In this document: piece after piece, positions 36,260-45,549 of the stretch
Numbering within the stretch: the stretch's first letter is position 1
How the letters are laid out: every line of letters begins with the position of its first letter
Assembly: GCA_004558805.1 (NCBI GenBank)
Contig: SFDE01000001.1
Coordinates: 1-64,000 of the forward strand
Length of the DNA: 64,000 nt
Source: Faecalibacterium prausnitzii
GTDB lineage: Bacteria > Bacillota > Clostridia > Oscillospirales > Ruminococcaceae
Reading direction: 5' to 3'
Made by a program: the position numbers and the translations under genes
Notes under the pieces: generated by a model
Databases searched by the model: none
Seen by the model: only the letters and a program-made list of their open reading frames with translations
Told to the model about the DNA's origin: nothing

Positions 36260-38590
36260 ATGAAGACAAAAGGTAAAGCATGGCAACTGTTCGTCACGGC
36301 GCTGCTGATCCTTGTCTTTGTCTACACGGCGTTCTTCGGCGTGTCGGCAAAGTATGGCGATGTGACCACCACCTACATCAAGGGGGCAAAGGATATCCGG
36401 TTCGGTGTGGACATCAAGGGCGGCGTCAACGTCACCTTTGTGCCCTCTGAGGACTACGATGCCACCGAGGAGCAGCTGGAAGCGGCGCAGCTGGTCATTG
36501 AAAATCGTCTGGTGGCACTGAATGTTACCGACTATGAGCTGTATGTGGACCCCAGTTCTGACAGCCTGATCCTGGAGTTCCCTTGGCAGTCCGGCGAAAC
36601 GGATTTTGATCCGGAAGCTGCCATTGAAGAGATCGGCACCACCGCCTATCTGACCTTCCGGGAAGGCAGCAGCAAGGACGGGGAGCTGATTTTGGACGGC
36701 TCTATGGTCCAAAACGCTGCAGCACAGTATGGGCCGGTAAACGGTACCACGGCAGAATACTATGTGTCGCTGGAGTTTACCGCAGAGGGTGCAAAGGCGT
36801 TTGGTGATGCCACCACCCGTCTTGCCGGGAACGGGGGCACCATCAGCATCTGGCTGGACGATGAAAACGTCAGCACCGCAACGGTCAACACTGCCATTAC
36901 GGACGGCAAGGCAATCATCACCAGCTCCGCATCCAACCCCTTCACCCAGGACGCTGTCATCAAGATGGCGCGTCAGATCAATTCCGGTGCTCTGCCCTTT
37001 GCGCTGACGGTGGACAGCTATTCCACTGTCAGCCCCAGTCTGGGCGAGAATAGCCTCAGAGCCATGGTGCTGGCAGGCATCATTGCCTTTGCTCTCATCG
37101 TGGTGTTCATGACGGTGCTGTACCGTCTGCCGGGCTTTGTTGCCTGCATCGCACTGGCAGGTCAGGTGGCGGCAACGCTGGCATTCGTCTCCGGATACTT
37201 CCCGGTGTTTGAAAGCTTTACCCTGACTTTGCCCGGTATTGCCGGTATCATTCTGGCGATCGGCATGGGCGTGGACGCCAATGTCATCACTGCAGAGCGC
37301 ATCAAGGAAGAGCTGAAAAACGGCAAATCTCTGGATGGTGCACTGAAGAGCGGCTTTGCCCGGGGTCTTACCCCCATTATTGACGGCAACGTCACCATCG
37401 TCATTGTGGCGGTGGTGCTGATGAGTGCCTTTGGACCCTCGGATGGTCTGTTTGCCAAGGCACTGCACTTTGTGTTCTTTGCCTTTGGTCCTTCCACTGC
37501 AGGCACCATCTACGCTTTTGGCTACACCCTGCTCACTGGCGTGCTGCTGAACTTTGTGTTCGGCGTCTTTGCTACCCGTGTGATGATCCGGGGTGCCGCT
37601 TCCATCCGTGCCCTGCGCAAGCCCTGGCTCTATGGCGCTGCAAAGCTGGGCAAGGATGAGACCGAGAAAAAACAGATCGACTTTGTGGGTCTGCGCAAGC
37701 GTTTCCTTACCATTTCTACCTGCCTCATGGCAGTGATCCTGCTGAGCGCTGTGGTGCTGGGGGTCCATCTGGACACCGAGTTTACCGGCGGTGCCATGAT
37801 CACCCTGCGCTACGAGGGAAGCTTTGAGATGTCCGCTGTACAGAAGACCGCTGCATCTGCGCTGGATAACAATGGTCTGACCCTGCAGACCGGCGAGAAT
37901 GTCGCCACCGGAGATCAGACCTTGAAAATCTCCATGCCCGGCACCGAGACCGTTACCACCGAGCAGGTGGGAGCGCTGTTGGATTCTCTCAACGAGAACT
38001 ACCCGGACAACGCTTTCTCTCAGCTCTCTCTCAGCAACGTCAGTGCTGCTATGGGTACCAAGTTCCTGCAGAAGAGTCTGGTGGCAGTGGTCTTTGCGCT
38101 GGTGCTGATCCTGCTGTATATCGCTCTGCGGTTCAAGAATATCGGCGGTCTCACCGGCGGTATGATGGCAGTGCTGGCACTGGTCAATGACCTGATGGTG
38201 GTGTTTGGCACTTTTGTGCTGCTGCGCACCCCCTTGGACGGCAACTTCATCGCTGCCATGCTCACCATTCTGGGCTACTCCATCAACGATACCGTTGTGG
38301 TCTACGACCGTATCCGGGAGAACCGCAAGCTGCTGGGCAAAAAGGCATCCTTTGAGGAGCTGGTGAATCACTCGGTGAACCAGTCTGTCCGCCGCACGCT
38401 GGTCACCACCATCACCACGGTCATGGCGCTGGCGGTCATGTGCGTCGTGGCAAAGCTGTACGGTCTGGACAGCATCTTCACCTTCGCTTTCCCCCTGATG
38501 ATGGGTATGATCAGCGGCGTGTACACCTCCCTGTGTGTTTCCACCTCCGCTTGGGTCATGTGGAGCAAGCGTAAAAACAAGGCAGAATAA
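36260..38590 (+). CDS. secDF: Fused protein-export membrane protein SecDF
   Basis: The start is placed at ATG 36260 (MKTKGKAWQLFV), just before the first membrane segment; the upstream extension lacks membrane or signal character. The 776-residue protein is SecD (FGVDIKGGVNVTF, large external domain, GIILAIGMGVDANVI) joined to SecF (DTEFTGGAMITL, GYSINDTVVVYDRIREN). It has 12 predicted membrane segments. It uses the proton gradient to pull exported proteins out of SecYEG. The ribosome site GGAGG is 13 bases upstream, rather far. Confidence 0.95.
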   Translation: MKTKGKAWQLFVTALLILVFVYTAFFGVSAKYGDVTTTYIKGAKDIRFGVDIKGGVNVTFVPSEDYDATEEQLEAAQLVIENRLVALNVTDYELYVDPSSDSLILEFPWQSGETDFDPEAAIEEIGTTAYLTFREGSSKDGELILDGSMVQNAAAQYGPVNGTTAEYYVSLEFTAEGAKAFGDATTRLAGNGGTISIWLDDENVSTATVNTAITDGKAIITSSASNPFTQDAVIKMARQINSGALPFALTVDSYSTVSPSLGENSLRAMVLAGIIAFALIVVFMTVLYRLPGFVACIALAGQVAATLAFVSGYFPVFESFTLTLPGIAGIILAIGMGVDANVITAERIKEELKNGKSLDGALKSGFARGLTPIIDGNVTIVIVAVVLMSAFGPSDGLFAKALHFVFFAFGPSTAGTIYAFGYTLLTGVLLNFVFGVFATRVMIRGAASIRALRKPWLYGAAKLGKDETEKKQIDFVGLRKRFLTISTCLMAVILLSAVVLGVHLDTEFTGGAMITLRYEGSFEMSAVQKTAASALDNNGLTLQTGENVATGDQTLKISMPGTETVTTEQVGALLDSLNENYPDNAFSQLSLSNVSAAMGTKFLQKSLVAVVFALVLILLYIALRFKNIGGLTGGMMAVLALVNDLMVVFGTFVLLRTPLDGNFIAAMLTILGYSINDTVVVYDRIRENRKLLGKKASFEELVNHSVNQSVRRTLVTTITTVMALAVMCVVAKLYGLDSIFTFAFPLMMGMISGVYTSLCVSTSAWVMWSKRKNKAE

Positions 38591-38622
38591 AAGTCCCGAA
38601 TGGACTTCAGGAGGAACAGAAC

Positions 38623-39090
38623 ATGAAGTGTCCCTATTGCGGTGCAGAGGAGTCCAAGGTCATTGACTCCCGCCCCACCGAAGACAGCGAGCGCATCCGC
38701 CGCCGCCGTGAATGCCTGAGCTGCCACATGCGTTTCACCACCTACGAGGTGGTGGAGACGGTTCCGCTTGTGGTCGTCAAAAAGGACAGTTCCCGGGAAC
38801 CCTTCGACCGGCAGAAGCTGCTCAACGCCATGCTGCGCGCCTGCGCAAAGCGTCCCGTGAGCTATGAGGCGCTGGACCGTGCGGTCAGCAGCATCGAGCA
38901 GACCCTGCTCAGCTCCTACGACCGGGAGATCCCCAGTGTGCGCATCGGGGAGCTTACCATGCAGGAACTGAAAAAGATCGATGAGGTGGCGTATGTCCGC
39001 TTTGCTTCGGTCTATCGTCAGTTTGCCGATGTGGAAAGCTTCTTCAATGAGCTGAAAAAGCTTATGGGCGACCGGAAAGAGACCAGATAA
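38623..39090 (+). CDS. nrdR: Transcriptional repressor NrdR
   Basis: The 155-residue protein has a zinc ribbon with C3, C6, C31 and C34 (MKCPYCGAEE, CLSCHMRF) and an ATP-cone domain from about residue 49 (VVKKDSSREPFDRQKLLNA). NrdR senses ATP/dATP and represses ribonucleotide reductase genes. AGGAGG precedes the ATG. Confidence 0.98.
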   Translation: MKCPYCGAEESKVIDSRPTEDSERIRRRRECLSCHMRFTTYEVVETVPLVVVKKDSSREPFDRQKLLNAMLRACAKRPVSYEALDRAVSSIEQTLLSSYDREIPSVRIGELTMQELKKIDEVAYVRFASVYRQFADVESFFNELKKLMGDRKETR

Positions 39091-39100
39091 ACGATCTTGA

Positions 39101-39138
39101 ACACCGCCTGTGTGCAGCTGCATACAGGCGGTGTTTTT
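39101..39138. terminator. Bidirectional terminator between nrdR and DUF4363 gene
   Basis: ACACCGCCTGT pairs with ACAGGCGGTGT and is followed by TTTTT on the plus strand. The genes on either side converge on it. Confidence 0.88.
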
Positions 39139-39144
39139 GTATGG

Positions 39145-39513
39145 TCAGATGAGCCGCCGGGACAGCCACTCCAGCGTTTCCACCTGCACCTGCGCTCGGC
39201 GCAGCTCTCCCAACGCCTCCTCCGGGGCGTTCTGTTCCAGCTGCCCCTCTGCGGCACGGAGCGCCGCTTCCAACTCGGTGAAGTCTGCGGTGGGCAGCAG
39301 GTGGTTCATCTTTTCCCGCATCCGGTCGCACCGGTCCGCCCCCTTCCGGAGGGCAAGGCGTGCCAGAGACAGGTCCCTGGCACGGACGGCGGCAACGGCG
39401 TGGTCAAGGTCTCCGGAGATGGAATCTGCAAACCGCTGCACCTGACGGCTGCTGTAAAGGGCTGTAAGCAGCAGAGCGGCAAGAATGAGAATGCAGGCGT
39501 AGATCCGTTTCAT
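39145..39513 (-). CDS. DUF4363 family membrane-anchored protein
   Basis: The 122-residue protein has an N-terminal membrane segment (IYACILILAALLLTALY) and a helical, arginine-rich remainder. It matches the DUF4363 family by size, layout and pairing with a DUF421 gene, 9 bp upstream. The function is unknown; in sporulating clostridia the pair is often found together. GAGGAGG precedes the ATG. Confidence 0.75.
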   Translation of the reverse strand: MKRIYACILILAALLLTALYSSRQVQRFADSISGDLDHAVAAVRARDLSLARLALRKGADRCDRMREKMNHLLPTADFTELEAALRAAEGQLEQNAPEEALGELRRAQVQVETLEWLSRRLI

Positions 39514-39522
39514 AGTGCCTCC

Positions 39523-40215
39523 TCAATGGGAGCTGCCCTTCCGGCGGCTCTCTTTTTTCAGCAGAAAATAATCCTCAGTCTCATTGCCGATGAGCAATAG
39601 GATCTCCTCCGGCAGCAGGGTGTTCGCCTCTGCAGTGCGCTGCAGCCAGTCCCGGTCCTTGCCGCACCAGTGCAGGTTGTCCTCCAGCACCTGCCCGTCC
39701 ACCACAAAGGGAATTGTGGCGTTGACCTGCCGGACCCGGAGCTTCAGGTCATCCAGAGTAGCAGTCTCATATTCCGGACGCAGCGCTGCCGAAAGGGTGC
39801 CGTTGGTCTCGATGACCGCATAGGACACCTTCCGTGGGTCGAAGATATCCTTGCCACGCAGCGCCTCCATCAGGTCCGCCGTGGTCAGCCGCAGGGTCCG
39901 CAGGGCATCCTGATCGATCTTTCCGTCCAGGATCACAGTTTTGGGGCGACCGGAGAGGAAATTGAAGAATTTCTGGCTCCGGAAACTCAGCATGGACCCC
40001 AGCAGCTCCAGAGCCGCAATAAGGAACAGGGGGATCAGGCTGGCGGTCACCGGCACATCCTCTGATTCGATGGAGATGGAGGCAAGATTGGAGATCAGGA
40101 TGGTGGACACCAGCTCTTCGGGCTGCAATTCTCCCAGCTGGCGCTTGCCCATGATCCGCATGGCAAAGAGAACGCAGAGATAAATGATGATGGTACGGCA
40201 GATCAACAGCTTCAA
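39523..40215 (-). CDS. DUF421 membrane protein (YetF/YdfS-like)
   Basis: The frame starts with TTG at 40215, eight bases after AGGAGG. The 230-residue protein has an N-terminal membrane domain (MRIMGKRQLGELQPEELV is the DUF421 signature) with about three helices. A cytoplasmic or external soluble domain follows (KTVILDGKIDQDALR). The role is not established; relatives in Bacillus are associated with the spore or envelope. It forms a two-gene operon with the DUF4363 gene. Confidence 0.88.
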   Translation of the reverse strand: MKLLICRTIIIYLCVLFAMRIMGKRQLGELQPEELVSTILISNLASISIESEDVPVTASLIPLFLIAALELLGSMLSFRSQKFFNFLSGRPKTVILDGKIDQDALRTLRLTTADLMEALRGKDIFDPRKVSYAVIETNGTLSAALRPEYETATLDDLKLRVRQVNATIPFVVDGQVLEDNLHWCGKDRDWLQRTAEANTLLPEEILLLIGNETEDYFLLKKESRRKGSSH

Positions 40216-40297
40216 GGGTGGGTCCTCCTGTGGGCGATAATTTGGGATAGGAACCGGGCGGCGGGGGAATACTGCACAGCAAAGGAGTGGAGAAGCG

Positions 40298-41788
40298 ATG
40301 CAGCAGTTATCCCGGGAACTTGCGGAAAATCTGGCGGCACTGGATGCACTTTTTGGTGCCTCTGCCGATTATTATTCCAAATCCATCACCATTTATCATT
40401 GCCGGGGCAATATTGTGCTCTTTGACGGCATGGCAAGTCTGGAATCCCTCTGGCAGCTGCTGCTGGAGGGGGCGAGCCGTCACACCCTGCCGCCGGAGCA
40501 GCATACCGGACCACAGGTGTTCCGGCTGATTCTGCAGGATTCGGTCTTTCCGGCAGAAAGCCAGCCGGTGGAAGATATGGAGGACCTGATCCGACGGCTG
40601 ACAGCGGGCATGGCGGTGCTGCTTCTGGATGGCTGCCCCCAGGGCATTGCCTTTTCGGTGCAGGGATTGAAGTTCCGCTCGGTGGAGGAGCCGGAAGGGG
40701 AGGGGAATCTGCGGGGTTCCCGGGAGGGCTTTGCGGACCTTTTGCGTATCAATCTGAGCCTTTTGCGGCGTCTGATCCGCAACGGGGATCTTGTGCAGGA
40801 GGTTGCACAGGCGGACACCCCGGCAAAGACCGAGTACGGGGTCTGCTACTGCCGCAGCGTGGCGGACCCTGCTATGGTGCAGCGGGTAAAACGGCTGCTG
40901 GCGACGGCAAAACCGGAAATGCTGCTGGATTCCAGCTATTTTATGCCCTGGCTCCTGCCCGGCAGGTGGCGGCTGTTTTCTCCGGTGAGCTATACCCAGC
41001 GCCCGGCAGTGGCGGCGGCAAAACTCTGCGAGGGCAGGATCCTGATCCTGGTCAACGGCAGTCCTTCGGCACTGGTGCTGCCTGCTCTTTTCTGCGAAAA
41101 TTTTGAGTGTCTGGACGACTACGCCTCCACAGCGGTGTTTTCCTCTTTTCTGCGGCTGCTGAAGTATGCGGCGTTCTACCTCACCGTGTTTTTGCCGGGG
41201 GTCTTTGTCTGCCTTGCGGTGTACCTGCCGGAATTGATCCCACCGCAGCTGCTGTACAAGATCGAGGCGGCAGAAAAGGCAACCCCTCTGCCGCTGTTTG
41301 CGGAGATGCTGCTGGTGATGCTGCTGCTGGAAGTGATCCGGGAAGCAGGTCTCCGGATGCCCCAGTCTTTGGGGCACTCGGTCAGTCTGGTGGCGGCACT
41401 GATATTAGGAGATGCGGCGATCGCAACAGGGCTTATGAGCACCCCGGTGATCTTTGTTGCCAGCATTACCTCCATTGCGGTGTTCGTCACCCCCGCCCTC
41501 TACGAGAGCGCCACCCTGCTGCGGCTGGGGGTGGTGCTGGCAGCGGGTCTGGCAGGTCCTCCGGGGCTGGCGGCGGCGTTTTTTGCTCTGCTGCTGGCAC
41601 TTTCCGGCACCGGCATCATGGGGGTGCCCTACCTGACGCCCCATCCCTTTCCCCAAAGTCCCTTGTCGGAGGATGGGGTGATCCGCCGCAACTACCGGCG
41701 GCTTTCCCGGCGGCACTTTGTGATCTGGCAGAAAGAAGGTGAACCGAAATGGAACAGGACCGCTTCTCCATGCAGGCGGCGGCGCTGA
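40298..41788 (+). CDS. GerA-family spore germination receptor subunit A
   Basis: The 496-residue protein has a soluble N-terminal domain (about 1-280). It contains the GerA landmarks RLITAGMAVLLLDG-like RLTAGMAVLLLDG and the SPVSYTQRPAVAAAK segment, and ends in about five membrane helices. GerA-type proteins form nutrient receptors in the spore inner membrane. It is first in a three-gene operon with B- and C-type subunits. Some conserved segments look shortened or diverged, so it may do a different job if the host does not sporulate. Confidence 0.82.
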   Translation: MQQLSRELAENLAALDALFGASADYYSKSITIYHCRGNIVLFDGMASLESLWQLLLEGASRHTLPPEQHTGPQVFRLILQDSVFPAESQPVEDMEDLIRRLTAGMAVLLLDGCPQGIAFSVQGLKFRSVEEPEGEGNLRGSREGFADLLRINLSLLRRLIRNGDLVQEVAQADTPAKTEYGVCYCRSVADPAMVQRVKRLLATAKPEMLLDSSYFMPWLLPGRWRLFSPVSYTQRPAVAAAKLCEGRILILVNGSPSALVLPALFCENFECLDDYASTAVFSSFLRLLKYAAFYLTVFLPGVFVCLAVYLPELIPPQLLYKIEAAEKATPLPLFAEMLLVMLLLEVIREAGLRMPQSLGHSVSLVAALILGDAAIATGLMSTPVIFVASITSIAVFVTPALYESATLLRLGVVLAAGLAGPPGLAAAFFALLLALSGTGIMGVPYLTPHPFPQSPLSEDGVIRRNYRRLSRRHFVIWQKEGEPKWNRTASPCRRRR

Positions 41789-42558
41789 GCATTTTTACCG
41801 CCGTAGCGGCGGAAGGACTCCCAGATGGCATCCCGCTCCGGCTGTTTCTGCTGAAGGGGCTGTGCGGCGCTGTCCTGCTTACGGCGCTTTCGGCTTTTTC
41901 GGTCACTCTCTGGCAGGGCGGGCAGCAAAATGCTTTTCCGGCTGTCGCCGCAAAGACTGCGCTGCTGTTCCTCCTTCTGGCAGAATGGTGCACCACCTTT
42001 GCCCGGGCACAACAGGTGTGCCGGCGGGAGTTTGACTCCATGGCGCTGGTGGGACTGCTGCCCCTGCTGCTGTGGGCAGGGTGGAAGCTGCCGCCTGCCC
42101 GCTGGAACTCCCCTGCAAGGGTACTGTGGTGGTTTGTGGTTCTGGGGTTTCTCGTGCTGTTTGCCGGTCTGGCTGGGCAGATGCAGTGGTACCGCCTGTG
42201 GGATATGGAATTGCAGGCTCCGGCAGAGCCTTGGCAGGTACCGCTGTATGGCGAATACCTTCTGCTGCCTCTATTGTGCCCTGGGGCAAAGCTGCGCAGA
42301 GGGGTCTTTCTGCCTTTTTTGGGCTTTGGGGTGCAACTGGCACTGGCAGTCGGCATGACGCTGGTGTTTGGAGGCGGATATCCGGAGCAGGAGCTGCTGC
42401 GGGCGTGGAGCGCCGGGGTCTTTTCTCGCATGGATGCACTGATTTTGTGGGTCTGGCTCACCTGCGCCATGTTCCGGATGTGCTTTCTCTGCGGCTGCAT
42501 CCGGCTGCTGGCAGGGAGGATACTGCCCACGCCATCCGGCAGCGAGGTGGAGTCATGA
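41749..42558 (+). CDS. GerB-like integral membrane subunit
   Basis: The ATG at 41749 overlaps the GerA gene by 40 bp and has GAAGGTG upstream. The 269-residue product is almost entirely hydrophobic, with about seven to eight membrane segments. It lies where GerB (amino-acid/polyamine permease fold) is expected and has an SxF-type N-terminal helix. GerB proteins are normally about 360 residues, so this one is short by roughly two helices. The call rests on size, topology and context more than on motifs. Confidence 0.65.
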   Translation: MEQDRFSMQAAALSIFTAVAAEGLPDGIPLRLFLLKGLCGAVLLTALSAFSVTLWQGGQQNAFPAVAAKTALLFLLLAEWCTTFARAQQVCRREFDSMALVGLLPLLLWAGWKLPPARWNSPARVLWWFVVLGFLVLFAGLAGQMQWYRLWDMELQAPAEPWQVPLYGEYLLLPLLCPGAKLRRGVFLPFLGFGVQLALAVGMTLVFGGGYPEQELLRAWSAGVFSRMDALILWVWLTCAMFRMCFLCGCIRLLAGRILPTPSGSEVES

Positions 42559-43514
42559 AGCAGAAAACCATCCTGTTTCTTGTCCTTGCAGGGTGGTGCC
42601 TGTTGTTTCTTCGCTGCGAGACCACCGAGAAAAGCATGGTCCGTGCCCTGTATCTTTCCCGGCAGGAAAGGGGCTGGGAAGCGGCGCTGCTCTATCAGGC
42701 ACCGGAAGCGGCGGCAGATGCGTCAAAGGCAACAGCGGCGCTCCGGGTTGGTACCGGAAAGGGCGGGGACCTTGCAGCGGCGCTGTCTGCTGCAGAAGAG
42801 TCCCTGCCCCAAACGGCAGATTACCGGCTGTGTGACTACCTTCTTTTCCCGGAGGACAGTGACAGAACGACCCTTGCAGACTACGAGACGCTGGTGCTGA
42901 AAGACCAGCGGGGACGCACAGCGGCAAGGATGATCTGCACTGACTTTGATCTGGAAGAATTGCGCATGGCTGCGGAGAAAACAGGAGACCTTCCGGATAA
43001 ACTTCTGGACAAACTCAAAGGGTCTGCCGGGCTGCTGCCCCGGCTTTATCAGCGGCAGGAGACCATTCTGCTGCCGGTGCTGGAGATCGCAGACACCGGT
43101 TTTGCCCTCAAAGACTGGGAGCAGATGTGGACCGCTGACGGAAACAAAATACAGCTGGAAGAACCCCGGACCGTGATGTTTCGTCTCCTATCCGGCACCG
43201 GTGGGGTCTATCGTTTTCGGCTGGAAGGGCGGCAGCTGAACATCCGCCGGTGCAGCGTCTCGGTGACCATGACCAAAAGCCTTGTCCGGCTGCGGCTGGA
43301 CTGCCAGAACGAATACGGCAGAGCCCTGCCGGGGGAAGAAAACTGCCGACAGCTGGAACAACTCTGCGAGGACACAGTGCGGCAGCTGTGGGGGCAGCAG
43401 GTGGATGTACTGCATCTGCAGCAGGCATCTTCCCTGCGGTACGGCAGGCAGGGGATGCTTTCCCCAACAAAAAACGCCTGCCCCCGGCTGGAGGCAGACG
43501 TGCATTTTTATTAA
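42555..43514 (+). CDS. GerC-like germination lipoprotein
   Basis: The ATG at 42555 overlaps the GerB-like stop by four bases. The 319-residue protein starts with a signal-like segment ending LLFLRC, a weak lipobox with Cys21 and an unusual Arg before it. It has the Ger(x)C layout, including a C-terminal domain ending with a long helix (RQLEQLCEDTVRQLWGQQVDVL). The C subunit anchors to the outer face of the membrane in receptors. The early ETTEKSMVRALYL stands where EIE/DKRaivla is usual. Confidence 0.72.
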   Translation: MKQKTILFLVLAGWCLLFLRCETTEKSMVRALYLSRQERGWEAALLYQAPEAAADASKATAALRVGTGKGGDLAAALSAAEESLPQTADYRLCDYLLFPEDSDRTTLADYETLVLKDQRGRTAARMICTDFDLEELRMAAEKTGDLPDKLLDKLKGSAGLLPRLYQRQETILLPVLEIADTGFALKDWEQMWTADGNKIQLEEPRTVMFRLLSGTGGVYRFRLEGRQLNIRRCSVSVTMTKSLVRLRLDCQNEYGRALPGEENCRQLEQLCEDTVRQLWGQQVDVLHLQQASSLRYGRQGMLSPTKNACPRLEADVHFY

Positions 43515-43516
43515 AT

Positions 43517-44866
43517 TCAGCGTGCCGTGGGGAAGGTGACGGTAATGGTGGTGCCCTTGTCCACCTGACTTTCCAGCTTGATCCGGGCGTTGTGGATCCG
43601 GGCAATGTGCTTGACGATCGCCAGACCCAGACCGGTGCCGCCGGTGGCTTTGCTGCGGCTCTTGTCTACCCGGTAAAAACGCTCAAACACACTTGCCTGT
43701 GCCTCCCGGGGGATGCCGATGCCGTTGTCGGCAACGGTAAGGCTGCAATGTCCATCCCGGCTGCAGGTGGTGACCAGCTGTACCTTGCCGCCGGGGCGGT
43801 TGTAGCGGATGGCGTTGTCACACAGGTTCTGGCAGAGCTCATCCAGCAGCTGACGGTTGCCCTCCACAAGGGCGCTTTCTCCCATGTAGGTCAGGGTGAT
43901 GTAGGCGTGACGGGCGTTCAGCTTCTGACGTTCCACGCAGTCCTTTGCCACTTCCAGCAGGTCCACCGTCTCCATCACCGGCTCGGAACCGGTCTCACTT
44001 ACGTTGTCCAGATGGGACAGCTGCAGGATATCGTTTACCAGTTGGATCATCCGGGTGGCTTCGCCGTGGATCTTCCGGGCAAAATCCGGGATATCCGCCG
44101 GTTTTGCAATGCCGGTCTCAATAAGCTCTGCATAGCCGGAAATGCTGGTCAGGGGGGTCTTCAGCTCGTGGCTCACATTGGCGGTGAACTCCTGCCGCAT
44201 CTTCTCGTTGTTCTCCCGCAGGATACGGTCGGAGTGGATGCTTTCCGCAAAGGGGACCAGCTCCCTGTAGGGCACGTTGTCCTGAATGTGGTCCAGATCC
44301 TCGGTCATGTTCAGCACCGGCTGCACCAGTGCCTTTGTAAGCAGGGAAGAGAGCACCGCCGCTGCCAGCATCAGGGCAACACAGCTCAGCACGATGGCGG
44401 GAATGGAGGAGTCGTAGATGGACCACATGGTCTCTGCATCCTGCGCCACCCGCAGGATCTCGCCGCCGGGAAGCAGCAGGGCGTAGTAGTAGGTCTCGTA
44501 TCCCATGGTCTGGGAATCCCGGATGTCTTTGCCTACGCCGCTTTGCATCGCCTGCAGGATCTCGGGGCGGCTGAGGTGGTTCTCCATGGGCTGGTCGGTG
44601 GCGGACTCAAAGATCACGTTGCCGTCATCCGAGATCAGGGTGATGCGCAGGTCTCCGGACACAAAGGCGGAAAGCTGCTGGGGATCCCCGGTCAGACCGT
44701 AGCCGACACTTACCAGATCCGCCTGCCGTTCCAAGCCGGTCCATGCTTGGGCGGTGAACGCCTTGTGAAAGACAAAGATGCACAGTACAGCGGTAAAAAT
44801 AAGCCCGAGAAACCCCATCAGGAACAACCGGTAGCTGATTTTTTCTTCCATGCTGCGCAGTTTCAT
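43517..44866 (-). CDS. phoR: PhoR-like sensor histidine kinase
   Basis: The 449-residue kinase has two membrane segments (about 14-34 and 157-177) enclosing an extracytoplasmic sensor domain. A HAMP-like linker is followed by the phospho-acceptor H233 in SHELKTPLTSI and the N, G1 and G2 ATP-binding boxes (NLCDNAIRYN, DNGIGIP, GTGLGLAIVK). It overlaps the response regulator gene by four bases. Its operon with a phosphate transporter suggests it senses phosphate status. Confidence 0.92.
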   Translation of the reverse strand: MKLRSMEEKISYRLFLMGFLGLIFTAVLCIFVFHKAFTAQAWTGLERQADLVSVGYGLTGDPQQLSAFVSGDLRITLISDDGNVIFESATDQPMENHLSRPEILQAMQSGVGKDIRDSQTMGYETYYYALLLPGGEILRVAQDAETMWSIYDSSIPAIVLSCVALMLAAAVLSSLLTKALVQPVLNMTEDLDHIQDNVPYRELVPFAESIHSDRILRENNEKMRQEFTANVSHELKTPLTSISGYAELIETGIAKPADIPDFARKIHGEATRMIQLVNDILQLSHLDNVSETGSEPVMETVDLLEVAKDCVERQKLNARHAYITLTYMGESALVEGNRQLLDELCQNLCDNAIRYNRPGGKVQLVTTCSRDGHCSLTVADNGIGIPREAQASVFERFYRVDKSRSKATGGTGLGLAIVKHIARIHNARIKLESQVDKGTTITVTFPTAR

Positions 44867-45549
44867 TCTTCGTTATCCTCCTCGTCCGTCAGCTTGTAGC
44901 CCACCTTCCGCACGGTGCAGATGTAACGCCCCGCCTCACCAAGCTTTTTGCGCAGGGTACGGATGTGCATATCCACGGTGCGGCTCTCTACCGAGATGTC
45001 GGTGCCCCACACCACCTGCAGGATGGTCTCCCGGGTCACCACCAGACTGGTGTTTTCCAGCAGCAGACGCAGCAGGCTGTATTCCTTGTAGGTCAGTTCC
45101 ACAGGGCTGCCATCTACTGTCACACTGTGGCGGGTATTGTCCAGCTGGATCTCGTGGAAGCTGAGCACATCCGCCTTTGCCGCCGGGGCAGCACGGCGCA
45201 GAGCGGCACGGACCCGGCTGAGAAACTCCATGATGCCAAAGGGCTTTGCGATGTAGTCATCGGCGCCGCAGTCCAGCCCCCGCACCGTGTCCAACTCGCT
45301 GGATTTTGCGGTGACCATGATGATGGGCAGCTTTTTCAGGGAAGGGGTGTTCCGGAGCTTTTTCAGGATGGAAAAGCCATCCTCTCCCGGCAGCATCACG
45401 TCCAGGATCACCAGTTCCGGCACCTCGCTGCGCATTGCCGCCCAGAAAGGCTCCGAGTCCCCAAAGCCGGTCACTTCGTAGCCGTTGGACTGCAAGGCAT
45501 ACTGTTCCAGTTCCCGGATGGCGTCATCGTCTTCCACAATGTAGATCAT
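44863..45549 (-). CDS. phoB: PhoB/PhoP-like OmpR-family response regulator
   Basis: The 228-residue regulator has a receiver domain with acidic pocket EDDD near 6-9, phospho-acceptor D50 and conserved K in TAKS. A C-terminal winged helix follows (YKEYSLLRLLLEN, VDMHIRTLRKKLG). It probably binds the TTTACA direct repeats upstream of the operon. The start overlaps the stop of the transporter gene (ATGA). Confidence 0.93.
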   Translation of the reverse strand: MIYIVEDDDAIRELEQYALQSNGYEVTGFGDSEPFWAAMRSEVPELVILDVMLPGEDGFSILKKLRNTPSLKKLPIIMVTAKSSELDTVRGLDCGADDYIAKPFGIMEFLSRVRAALRRAAPAAKADVLSFHEIQLDNTRHSVTVDGSPVELTYKEYSLLRLLLENTSLVVTRETILQVVWGTDISVESRTVDMHIRTLRKKLGEAGRYICTVRKVGYKLTDEEDNEE

